Below, piece by piece: positions 16,082 to 23,094 of a stretch of 23,094 bases of DNA. The notes under the pieces are model-generated. The model had not been told where the DNA came from. It saw only the letters and a list, made by a program, of their open reading frames with translations, and did no database searches. Each line of letters begins with the position of its first letter. Within the stretch, counting starts at the first letter, position 1. The stretch comes from Gemmatimonadota bacterium (GTDB lineage: Bacteria > Gemmatimonadota > Gemmatimonadetes > Gemmatimonadales > GWC2-71-9), in NCBI GenBank assembly GCA_003222235.1, contig QHVD01000001.1, positions 3,273 through 26,366 on the forward strand, given 5' to 3'. Position numbers and translations under genes: made by a program.

Positions 16082-18109
16082 TTAGTCGCCCTCCGCGAAG
16101 CCGAGGCGCCACGCCAGCGGCGCGAGCTCCGCCGCCCGCCCGGGCGGGGACGCCACGCGGATGCGGTAGAACGCCGTCTGCACGTCAAACGGAACGGCCG
16201 CACCCTCGAGCTCGAGGAGGTCCGCAAGGTCCGTGACGGCGGCAACGGCGCGCGGAGAACGGTCGTGCTCGAGCGCCGCAACCGCGCGTAGTAACGCTCG
16301 AGCCGCGACGTGCCTCAGGTCCCGAGCGCCCGTGGCGAGCAACCTCGCCTCGTCCGCCGCAAGGCCGCGCCTCACCAGCTCTGCACGCCGCGCCGCGATG
16401 ATCGGGAACCGGTAGCGCTCGGGTAGATCGGAGAGCCCGAGCTGCGCGATCGCCGCGCCGTCCGGCCCCGCCACGTCGACCGAGAGCCCCGTCCCCTCCT
16501 CGCGCCCGACCGACACGCGGAACCGGTAGTCGCGCCCCGTCCGGCAGTGAGTCAGGAGCACCCTGTCTGTCTGCTGCTTCGCGACGTAGCAGCCGCCGCG
16601 CGCCGCGTCGACCCGCGGCGCGAGCCGGCGGGCGGCGGCGTAACCCGCCGCGACGCGGGCAGGCGCCGGGAAGAACGGTTTGGCCCGATTCAGGTACACG
16701 TCGCGCCCCGTCCCCGCTCCCGGCTCGTTCGCGTCGGCACGCGCCAGCCGCTCGAGCACTCCCGCCTCGAGGCGGGGGGCCTCCGTCCCCGCCAGCTCGA
16801 CCCCGCGCGCGGCGTAATGCAGGATCTGCACCGCTTCGATCCCGGCGATGTCGTCGAAGAACCAGCCGCACGAGGTGAACATCCGCAGAGCGTTGCGCTC
16901 GAGCTCGAGCAGCTCCCGCGCCCGCACCCGCGCTGCGGGGTCGCCCGGATGGCGCATCCGGTCGGCTGCGAACCGGGCGATGCTCGCCCCGTCCGCGCTC
17001 ACCACGGCGCCGTAGGCGTCGCGCGCCGCCCAGGGGTCGGCGAACAACTCAGCTCCCTCGCCCTCGAAGCGCGGGTGCAGCTCCCCCGCGAGCCAGTCGA
17101 GCGCTTCGCGCAGCGGCGCCCGCCAGCGCTGTTGGCTCGGGTGCTCCGGCGCGAGGCGGCAGCCGCAGTCCGCCCGCCAGCGCTCCACGCCATGCGGGCA
17201 GCTCCACGAGGTGGGCGCCACCAGCTTCACCTCCCGCTCCGGCGGATGTCGAGCGAGGAAGGCGGCGAAGTTCTCGACCCGCACGCCGGCGCGCCGCTCC
17301 AACTCCCGCAGCAGCCACGCCAGCGCCACCTCGCCGAAGCGGTGATGGTGGCCGTACGTCTCCCCGTCCGTCGCGATCGCCACGAGCCGCGGCTCGCTCC
17401 CAGGCTTCCCCGGCGCGACCAGCCGCTCCGCCCACGCGGCCGCATCGGAGAGCAGCGGCCCGAACGCCACGTCGTGGGAGAGCGGCCCGTCGTACACGAA
17501 CAGGGCAATCGACCGACCGCCGGGCGTGCGGTACCACCCCGGCATCCCGTCCGCGGGCGCGCCCTCCACCTGATGGGGCGCGAGGATCGTGAACTGGATC
17601 CCTTCGGCCGCGAGGACATCCAGGGTCTCCGGATCGACCGCCGTCTCCGGCAGCCACATGCCGACGGGCTCGCGTCCGAAACGGCGGCGGAAGTCCGCGA
17701 TCCCCCAGCGCACCTCGGTCACCTTGTCGCGGTGCGAGGCGAGCGGCAGGATCACGTGGTGGTAGGGCATGGCGATGGCGTTCCCGTGCCCGTCGTGCTT
17801 CTCGCGGCTCACGCGGTCCGCCTCCAGCACGGCCGCGTAGGTCGCGGGCGCCGCCCGCTCCAGCCACTCGAGCAGCGTGGGGCCGAAGTCGAAGCTCACC
17901 GAGGCGAGCGTGTTGACGATGCGCGCGATCCGTCCGTCCGGGGCGTACAGCCGGGCCGCCACGACCGCGCGGTAGCATTGCCGCTCGACGCGCTCGTTCC
18001 AGTCGTGGAACGGCGCGGCGGACGGCTCCGCCTCGACCTCGTCGAGCCACGGATCCTCTCGCGGCGGTTGGTAGAAATGCCCGTGGATGACGACCGACCG
18101 GACCCTCAA
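16082..18109 (-). CDS. GH57 family enzyme with DUF3536 domain
   Basis: GH57-type polysaccharide enzyme, 675 residues, cytoplasmic. Motif 1 is HGHFYQPP (9-16). The presumed nucleophile is Glu155 in MWLPETAVDPE and the acid/base Asp248 in AIATDGETYGHHH. The C-terminal half matches DUF3536, with TSWSCPHGVERWRADCGC, FTSCGWFFDDIAGIEAVQIL and YAARGVELAG. Activity of this subgroup is less well defined than that of branching enzymes or glucanotransferases; alpha-1,4-glucan is the likely substrate from context. The start is TTG at 18109, whose TTGA overlaps the TGA of the branching enzyme gene. The TAA stop is followed in the same frame by the CTG of the next GH57 gene, and the last codons carry that gene's ribosome binding site. 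Confidence 0.88.
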   Translation of the reverse strand: MRVRSVVIHGHFYQPPREDPWLDEVEAEPSAAPFHDWNERVERQCYRAVVAARLYAPDGRIARIVNTLASVSFDFGPTLLEWLERAAPATYAAVLEADRVSREKHDGHGNAIAMPYHHVILPLASHRDKVTEVRWGIADFRRRFGREPVGMWLPETAVDPETLDVLAAEGIQFTILAPHQVEGAPADGMPGWYRTPGGRSIALFVYDGPLSHDVAFGPLLSDAAAWAERLVAPGKPGSEPRLVAIATDGETYGHHHRFGEVALAWLLRELERRAGVRVENFAAFLARHPPEREVKLVAPTSWSCPHGVERWRADCGCRLAPEHPSQQRWRAPLREALDWLAGELHPRFEGEGAELFADPWAARDAYGAVVSADGASIARFAADRMRHPGDPAARVRARELLELERNALRMFTSCGWFFDDIAGIEAVQILHYAARGVELAGTEAPRLEAGVLERLARADANEPGAGTGRDVYLNRAKPFFPAPARVAAGYAAARRLAPRVDAARGGCYVAKQQTDRVLLTHCRTGRDYRFRVSVGREEGTGLSVDVAGPDGAAIAQLGLSDLPERYRFPIIAARRAELVRRGLAADEARLLATGARDLRHVAARALLRAVAALEHDRSPRAVAAVTDLADLLELEGAAVPFDVQTAFYRIRVASPPGRAAELAPLAWRLGFAEGD
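16089..16094 (-). promoter_or_regulatory. Shine-Dalgarno GGAGGG positioned for a CTG start
   Basis: Minus-strand GGAGGG lies in the last codons of the GH57/DUF3536 gene. The GGAGG core is 8 bases from the CTG at 16081 and far (about 53 bases) from the only conventional in-frame start, GTG at 16036. It therefore supports CTG initiation. Confidence 0.7.
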
Positions 18110-19773
18110 CCGGCCAGCACCTCCGCGACCGTCTCGAGGACGTTCGGGAACAGCGCGTCGCGACGCTCCAATTCCGCCGCCAGCGCCGCCCCGCCCTCCC
18201 CGCCACCCGACGAGGCGGACGCCAGGGCGGCGACAAGCCGCTCCGCGTCACCGCAGTGCAGGTTGAAGCGGCGCTCGGCGTAGTCCGGCACGGCGCCGGT
18301 GGAGATCATGAACTGCCAGTCCGAGGCCTGCGCGAGGAGCAACTCGCGCGCCGCCTGCGCGAGCACGGGCCGAGCTGCGGCTACCGCGAGGGCTGCGGGG
18401 GCCGCGTTCCAGAAGGCGTTCTCCAGCGCCCCGAGCCGCGGCCAGGTCCAAGCCGTGCGATCGTTGAGCCACATCGAGTGGTCGCCGTTCACGCCCCAGG
18501 ACCCTTCGGCCAGGCGGACGGCCGCGCGCGGCGGATGGTCGGCGAGGTGGCGCGACGCCGTCGTAGGACGCACACCGTCATGGTGGCGCAGCTCGCGGTA
18601 CACGCCGGCGAGGAAGTCCACACCCTCGAACCACCAATGACCGAACAGCTCCGTATCGAACGGCGCGACGACGACCCCGGCGCGATTCGCCCCCGCAGCG
18701 CGTGCCCCATCCGGCCCCGTCGCTATGGTCGCGAGCAGGTGCGCGAAGTGGCGCGCGTGGTCCGCGGCCCGGCCCAACGCGACCGCCGGTTCGTAGGGAT
18801 GCTTCCCGCCCAGATCCACGTTCGGTCCCGTCACCCGCCAGAGCTTGAGGCCGCCGGGCCAGCGGATCTTGTGGAACTCGAGGTACCACTCGTCGCCCGG
18901 ATAGCCGTGATGGCGGCTCCAGACCTGCATCGAGGATCGCGGGTCGCGCACCAGCGCCGCCACGCTCCGTTTCGCCCCGGCCGGCGTGACTCGGTACGCG
19001 CGATAGGGCGACCGAACCGCCTCACCCGCGGGCTTTGACGGAGCCTCGGGCCGCTCCGCGTCGAAGCGCTCGGCGCCCAACGGGATCTCACCGTAACTCC
19101 CGAGCGGGTCGCCGGCCTGAGCGAGATGGGAGTCCGTGAAGAAGTATCGGAAGCCCGCGGCCGCCAGCTGCTCCTCGATGCCCGGCCGTCTGTCCCTGCG
19201 CGGCCGGTAGGCGCACTCCGGCAACCAGCAACCCACCGGCTCGCGGCCGAACAGCCGCCGGTGCTCGTTCCGGCCGACGGCCAGCTGCAGACGGATGCTT
19301 TCATCACGAGCGAGCAGCGGTAGATAACCGTGCGTGGCCGCCGAGCTGATGATCTCCAGGTGCCCCGCGTCCTGGAGACGGCGGAACGCGCCCACGATGT
19401 CGCAATCGATCGCGTGAAACAGGTCCCGGAGCTGGCGCTGGCGCGACTGCCAGAACTCCACGAGGGGCGTGAGCCTCGAGTCCCCCGTCGCGGCGAGGTT
19501 GGCTGGCGCCTCCGCGCACATCGCCTGCCGCTGGTCGAAAAAGGCCTCCAGCTCCTTCACAAAGTCCGGGCTGGCGAGCTGGTTTGCGAGCACCGGCGTG
19601 AAACCGATCGTCGCCGGCGCGGGCGTGCCCTGGGCCGCGAGCTCTTGCAGCTTCTCGAGCAAGGGGAGGTAGGTGTCGAGCGCCGCTTCGCAGAGCCAGT
19701 CGCTCCCATGCGGCCACCGGCCGTGATGCAGCACGTACGGCAAGTGACTGTGGAGGGCGAGGACGAAATCCAT
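18106..19773 (-). CDS. GH57 1,4-alpha-glucan branching enzyme (DUF1957 type)
   Basis: Introduces alpha-1,6 branches into glycogen; 555 residues, cytoplasmic, normal for GH57 branching enzymes. Motif 1 is LALHSHLPYVLHHG (5-18). The nucleophile is Glu186 in GCWLPECAYRP and the acid/base Asp373 in APFDTELFGHWWFEG, close to the Thermus and Thermococcus enzyme positions. ISSAATHGYLPLL (141-153) and WLNDRTAWTW with ASDWQFMISTG are conserved C-terminal features. The ATG at 19773 lies 11 bases after the glycogen synthase stop; no strong SD is seen, so coupling is likely. A longer upstream reading is an antisense-free extension into glgA and is rejected because motif 1 sits at the N-terminus in this family. 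It replaces the GH13 GlgB, absent from the window. Confidence 0.9.
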   Translation of the reverse strand: MDFVLALHSHLPYVLHHGRWPHGSDWLCEAALDTYLPLLEKLQELAAQGTPAPATIGFTPVLANQLASPDFVKELEAFFDQRQAMCAEAPANLAATGDSRLTPLVEFWQSRQRQLRDLFHAIDCDIVGAFRRLQDAGHLEIISSAATHGYLPLLARDESIRLQLAVGRNEHRRLFGREPVGCWLPECAYRPRRDRRPGIEEQLAAAGFRYFFTDSHLAQAGDPLGSYGEIPLGAERFDAERPEAPSKPAGEAVRSPYRAYRVTPAGAKRSVAALVRDPRSSMQVWSRHHGYPGDEWYLEFHKIRWPGGLKLWRVTGPNVDLGGKHPYEPAVALGRAADHARHFAHLLATIATGPDGARAAGANRAGVVVAPFDTELFGHWWFEGVDFLAGVYRELRHHDGVRPTTASRHLADHPPRAAVRLAEGSWGVNGDHSMWLNDRTAWTWPRLGALENAFWNAAPAALAVAAARPVLAQAARELLLAQASDWQFMISTGAVPDYAERRFNLHCGDAERLVAALASASSGGGEGGAALAAELERRDALFPNVLETVAEVLAG

Positions 19774-19784
19774 CGCGGTGGCGG

Positions 19785-21290
19785 TCAGCGGGCGACCGGC
19801 CCGGCGGCAAGCGCGCGGCGGTACACGTCCAGGTATTGGGCGGCCGAGCGGTCCCAGCCGAACTGCTGGCTCATCGCCCGCCGCACGAACGCTCGCCAGG
19901 CGGCTCGGTCCCGGAAGCATTCCAGCGCCCGCCCCACTGATTGCGTGAGCGCCTCAGGTAAGTACGCGTCGAACAGGAAGCCGGTGTCGCCGTCCTGGAT
20001 GCTGTCCAGCAAACCGCCCACGCGCCGGGCGACAGGGATCGTGCCGTAGCGCTGCGCCCGCATCTGCGTGAGCCCGCATGGCTCGTAAAGCGAGGGCATG
20101 AGCAGCAGGTCCGCTCCCGCGAGCAGCCGGTGCTCGAGATGATCCGTAAAGGCGAACTCGACCGCCACGCGCTCCGGGGCCGCGCCGGCGAGCTCGATCA
20201 GCGCCGCGTGATAGCGGTGCTCGCCGGAGCCGAGGAATACGAACTGCGCGTCGGATTCGGCGAGCAGGTCGGCGCCGAGCACCAGGTCCAGGCCCTTCTG
20301 CGCCACCAGCCGCGCGCTCATTCCGAAGACGGGGGTGGTCGCCTGCTCGGGCAAGCCGTATCCGTGCTGCAGCGCGGTCTTGCAGCGCCGCTTCCCGGTG
20401 AGATCGTCGATCGAGTAGTGCGCGCTGATCTGCGGATCGGTGCCCGGATTCCACCCCTCGGGATCGATCCCGTTCAGAATCCCCACCAGACGGTCGGCGA
20501 GCGCGATGAACTTGTCGTGCAGGCCGAACCCCCCTTCCGGCGTGCGCAGCTCCCGCGCATGGGTTGGACTGACGGTGACGGCCATGTCGGAGAACGCCAG
20601 CCCACCTTTGAGGACGTTCATCCGGCCGTACCACTCGAACACGTCCCCGTTGTACAGCTTCGCCGGCAGGCCCAGCTCGGCCAGTGTCGTCGGAGGAAAG
20701 TGCCCCTGGAATCCGGCGTTGTGCACCGACAGCACCGTGGCGAGCCGGCGGTGGAACGGCTCAGCGGCGAACAGCGTGCGCAGATAGACCGGCGCCAGGG
20801 CCGTGTGCCAGTCGTGCGCGTGCAGCACCCGCGCCGCCGGCGCAATCTGGGGCAGCGCCGTCAGCGCGGCCAGGCAGAAGAACGCGAACCGGTGGGCGTT
20901 GTCCGCATAGTCCCCGTCCTCGTCGCCGTAGATGCCGGCCCGGTCGAAGAAGTCGGGGTGCTCGACGAAGAAGACCTGCGGCCCGGTGCCGCTCTCACCG
21001 GCGAAGGGACGATACAGCCAGGCGGGCTCGGTGTGCCGGCCGACGGCCACTGCCAGCGGCGGCCCGCTGCGTTCCAGGGATGGGACCGCCTCCCGTACCT
21101 GGCGATACAGCGGCAGCAGCACCGTCGTGGGCACGCCGGCGGCCGCCTGAAACCTGGCCAGACCGCTCACAGCCTCCCCGAGCCCGCCGGTGCGGGCGAA
21201 CGGCCAGTATTCGGCCGTCAGATGGACCACCCCGAGAGGCGCTTCGGCGCCGGGGTGCGGCCGCGGCGCACCGGCGGGCCCCCCACTCAC
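19785..21290 (-). CDS. glgA: Glycogen synthase (GT5)
   Basis: Adds glucose from a nucleotide sugar (ADP-glucose in bacteria) to alpha-1,4-glucan; 501 residues, cytoplasmic. The N-terminal Rossmann domain has HLTAEYWPFARTGGLGEAVS. The usual K-x-G-G-L becomes R33-T-G-G-L, a conservative change at the residue that contacts the donor phosphates. Further motifs: HAHDWHTALAPVYLRT, LSVHNAGFQG, TVSPTHARELRTPEGGFGL, LNGIDPEGWNP, SARLVAQKGLDL and the C-terminal LMPSLYEPCGLTQMRAQRYG with its E-x7-type motif. The GTG at 21290 gives a 20-residue low-complexity leader; an in-frame GTG just before VHLTAEY could be the true start. An 85-bp gap separates it from the phosphorylase gene. Confidence 0.93.
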   Translation of the reverse strand: MSGGPAGAPRPHPGAEAPLGVVHLTAEYWPFARTGGLGEAVSGLARFQAAAGVPTTVLLPLYRQVREAVPSLERSGPPLAVAVGRHTEPAWLYRPFAGESGTGPQVFFVEHPDFFDRAGIYGDEDGDYADNAHRFAFFCLAALTALPQIAPAARVLHAHDWHTALAPVYLRTLFAAEPFHRRLATVLSVHNAGFQGHFPPTTLAELGLPAKLYNGDVFEWYGRMNVLKGGLAFSDMAVTVSPTHARELRTPEGGFGLHDKFIALADRLVGILNGIDPEGWNPGTDPQISAHYSIDDLTGKRRCKTALQHGYGLPEQATTPVFGMSARLVAQKGLDLVLGADLLAESDAQFVFLGSGEHRYHAALIELAGAAPERVAVEFAFTDHLEHRLLAGADLLLMPSLYEPCGLTQMRAQRYGTIPVARRVGGLLDSIQDGDTGFLFDAYLPEALTQSVGRALECFRDRAAWRAFVRRAMSQQFGWDRSAAQYLDVYRRALAAGPVAR

Positions 21291-21375
21291 TTGCGGGCGG
21301 CCCGTTGGCCGGGTGCGAGCTGCGTTCTGCGGTCGAATGGTCGTATTCCGCTCCCGCGGTTGAAATATCCTTCAC
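21291..21375. other. 85-bp spacer between phosphorylase and glycogen synthase genes
   Basis: This is the longest intergenic gap in the minus-strand glycogen operon; other junctions overlap or lie within 34 bases. It has no open gene and no clear hairpin. It is the only internal position that could hold a second promoter for glgA and the genes after it. I cannot identify -35/-10 boxes with confidence. Confidence 0.4.
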
Positions 21376-23094
21376 TCAGGCGGTCGGAGGGTCGTCTCCC
21401 GGACCCTGACCCTTGATCGCCGGGACGTAGTGCTCCGTCACATACTGCCGCACCATGCGCCGGGCCGTGAAACGCTGGCCCGCGACACAGAGCGCGTGCT
21501 TCATCTTCTCCACCCAGCCGGTGGGGACGTCTCGCCCATCGCGCGTGTAGAACAGCGGCACCACTTCCTCTTCGAGCAGCCGGTACAACTGTTCGGCGTC
21601 GGCCGCGTCGGCGTCTCCCCCCCCTCCCCCCCCGTCCGGCGCCGCGGGGATGGCCCACCCGTTCCGGCCATCGTAGCCTTCGGCCCACCATCCGTCCAGG
21701 GTGCTGAGCTGGGGGACCGCGTTGAGCGCCGCTTTCATGCCGCTCGTCCCGGAGGCCTCGAGCGGCGGGCGCGGCAGGTTCAGCCACAGGTCCACACCCT
21801 CCACCAACCGGTGCGCCATGTGCATTTGGTAGTCCTCGACGAAGGCGATGCGGCCCTCGAAGCGGAGCTCTCGGGTGAGCGCGTACACGCGCTGGAGCAT
21901 CTGCTTCCCCGGCTCGTCGGCCGGGTGCGCTTTGCCGGAGAAGACGAGCTGCACCGGACGCCAGGGATTGACCAGCAGGCGCTGCAGCCGGTCGAGGTCT
22001 CGGAAGATCAGGGTCGCGCGCTTGTAGGTCGCGAACCGCCGGGCGAACCCGATTGTCAGAGCCCGTTCATCGAGCAGGGTGCCGGCGCCGACCAGGTGCA
22101 GAGCCTCCTTCCACTGCTCCGCCCAGCGCCGCCGGGCGTCTTCGCGGATCGCCCGCAGCAACGCCACCTTCATCTCCATGTGCGCCGCCCACAGGGCGGC
22201 GTCATCCATGGTCAGCACGCAGTCCCAGAATCCCGGCTCGTCCACGCGGTATATCCAGCCGTGGCCGAGCTGCGCGTCGAGCGCCTGGGCCGTACGCTGC
22301 GACATCCAGGTGGCCAGGTGCACGCCGTTCGTCACGTGGCCGATCGGGATACGCGCCGGGTCGCGACCGGGCCAAAGGTCACCCCACATGCGTCGCGCTT
22401 CGACACCGTGGCGCCGCGAGACGCCGTTCACATGCTGAGAGAGCCGGATCGCGAGGACGGCCATGTGGAAATGCCAGTGGTCGCGCGCCGGGTGATGCCC
22501 CAGCCGCAGCACGGTCTCGCGGCTCACGCGCATCTCCTCCCAGATCGGACCGGTGCACGCCTCGACCTGTTCGCGGGAGAACGCGTCGTGGCCGGCAGCG
22601 AGGGGCGTGTGGGTCGTGAACACGCTGGCCGCCCGGACCTGCCGCACCGCCTCGTCGAACGGCACCCCTTGCGCGACCAGCTCGCGCACCCGCTCCAGCA
22701 GCATGAACGCCGCGTGCCCTTCGTTGGCGTGCCAGGCCGCGGGCCGTTGGCCCAGCGCGCGCAACACGCGGACGCCACCAACGCCCAGGATCCACTCTTG
22801 CCGCAACCGGAGATCCAGCGAGCCACGGTACAACCGGTGTGAGAGCTCCCGGTCGGCAGGATCGTTCTGCTCCAGATCGGTGTCGAGCAAGTACACGGGG
22901 ACGCGCCCGACCATGATCCGCCAGGCGCCGACGTGCACGGTGCGGCCCGCAGTCTGGACACCGGCGAGCGAGGGCGTCCCCCCGGGTCCGGCGACGCGCT
23001 CCAGCGGCGTCAGCGACGGGTCGAACGTCTCGTCGGCGTCTTCCTGCCAGCCGTCCAGCCGGAGCCGCTGGTCGAAATACCCGCGCGTATAGAG
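21376..23094 (-). CDS. glgP: Alpha-glucan phosphorylase, 5' end outside window
   Basis: GT35 phosphorylase releasing glucose-1-phosphate from alpha-1,4-glucan, 572 residues visible, open to the window edge. The frame continues upstream of the first internal GTG with sense sequence (YTRGYFDQRL...), so the gene is cut by the window. Conserved stretches: HANEGHAAFMLLERVRELV, VFTTHTPLAAGHDAF, NGVSRRHG, HVTNGVHLATWM, RFATYKRATLIF, LVFSGKAHPADEPGK and EASGTSGMKAALN. The pyridoxal-phosphate lysine is encoded at 21733-21735. The sequence resembles the short MalP/GlgP type (TIGR02094) that often carries an N-terminal DUF3417, which would lie outside the window. A poly-glycine stretch is encoded by a C8-T-C8 tract at 21617-21633. 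Confidence 0.93.
   Translation of the reverse strand, partial: LYTRGYFDQRLRLDGWQEDADETFDPSLTPLERVAGPGGTPSLAGVQTAGRTVHVGAWRIMVGRVPVYLLDTDLEQNDPADRELSHRLYRGSLDLRLRQEWILGVGGVRVLRALGQRPAAWHANEGHAAFMLLERVRELVAQGVPFDEAVRQVRAASVFTTHTPLAAGHDAFSREQVEACTGPIWEEMRVSRETVLRLGHHPARDHWHFHMAVLAIRLSQHVNGVSRRHGVEARRMWGDLWPGRDPARIPIGHVTNGVHLATWMSQRTAQALDAQLGHGWIYRVDEPGFWDCVLTMDDAALWAAHMEMKVALLRAIREDARRRWAEQWKEALHLVGAGTLLDERALTIGFARRFATYKRATLIFRDLDRLQRLLVNPWRPVQLVFSGKAHPADEPGKQMLQRVYALTRELRFEGRIAFVEDYQMHMAHRLVEGVDLWLNLPRPPLEASGTSGMKAALNAVPQLSTLDGWWAEGYDGRNGWAIPAAPDGGGGGGDADAADAEQLYRLLEEEVVPLFYTRDGRDVPTGWVEKMKHALCVAGQRFTARRMVRQYVTEHYVPAIKGQGPGDDPPTA
21617..21633 (-). repeat. C8-T-C8 tract (poly-Gly codons) in the phosphorylase gene
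   Basis: Eight C, one T, eight C on the + strand, read as six glycine codons on the minus strand between AAPD and DADAAD. This is probably a surface loop. The runs are prone to slippage or sequencing error. Confidence 0.8.

Noticed and set aside
15569..18283. Long plus-strand open frames opposite the GH57 genes
   Set aside because: They are antisense frames kept open by high GC, rich in Arg/Pro/His, with no recognisable domains.

Overview
This is a gene-dense, very GC-rich bacterial segment with no rRNA, tRNA, CRISPR or insertion sequence. The adjacent DUF1800/DUF1501 pair, an RMD1/DUF155 protein, GH57-based glycogen enzymes and a redox/HtrA operon fit a Gemmatimonadota-like (or related Acidobacteriota-type) genome. 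That assignment is inferred from gene content, not from a marker gene.

Layout. (1) Positions 1-2257, + strand: 3' part of a DUF1800 gene, then a Tat-exported DUF1501 protein. (2) 2214-4352, - strand: htrA-like protease, peroxiredoxin and DsbA-like thioredoxin in a tight operon. (3) 4443-7126, + strand: an SDR oxidoreductase and a cytoplasmic GAF-PAS histidine kinase. (4) 7131-7496, - strand: a small four-helix membrane protein. (5) 7552-11255, + strand: a GNAT acetyltransferase, a small membrane-anchored protein and an AcnA-type aconitase coupled to it. (6) 11242-11778, - strand: a membrane protein of lower GC than its surroundings. (7) 11813-23094, - strand: an operon read right to left as alpha-glucan phosphorylase (5' end outside the window), glycogen synthase, GH57 branching enzyme, GH57/DUF3536 enzyme, GH57 4-alpha-glucanotransferase, RMD1-family membrane protein and PKD-metallophosphatase.

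The last operon is a glycogen/maltodextrin module: GlgA elongates, the GH57 branching enzyme branches, the 4-alpha-glucanotransferase redistributes chains and the phosphorylase releases glucose-1-phosphate. No GH13 enzyme and no glgC lie in the window.

Three things stand out. First, gene junctions are punctuated by short tandem or palindromic repeats. Two of these lie in frame inside coding sequence, and one pair could fold over the DUF1501 translation start. Second, genes are coupled by 4-bp NTGA overlaps (ATGA, GTGA twice, TTGA). The two consecutive GH57 genes lie in one reading frame separated by a single TAA, with a CTG after it as the likely start, placed at ideal distance from a GGAGGG. 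Third, a run of twelve G sits in the histidine kinase gene upstream of its catalytic core.
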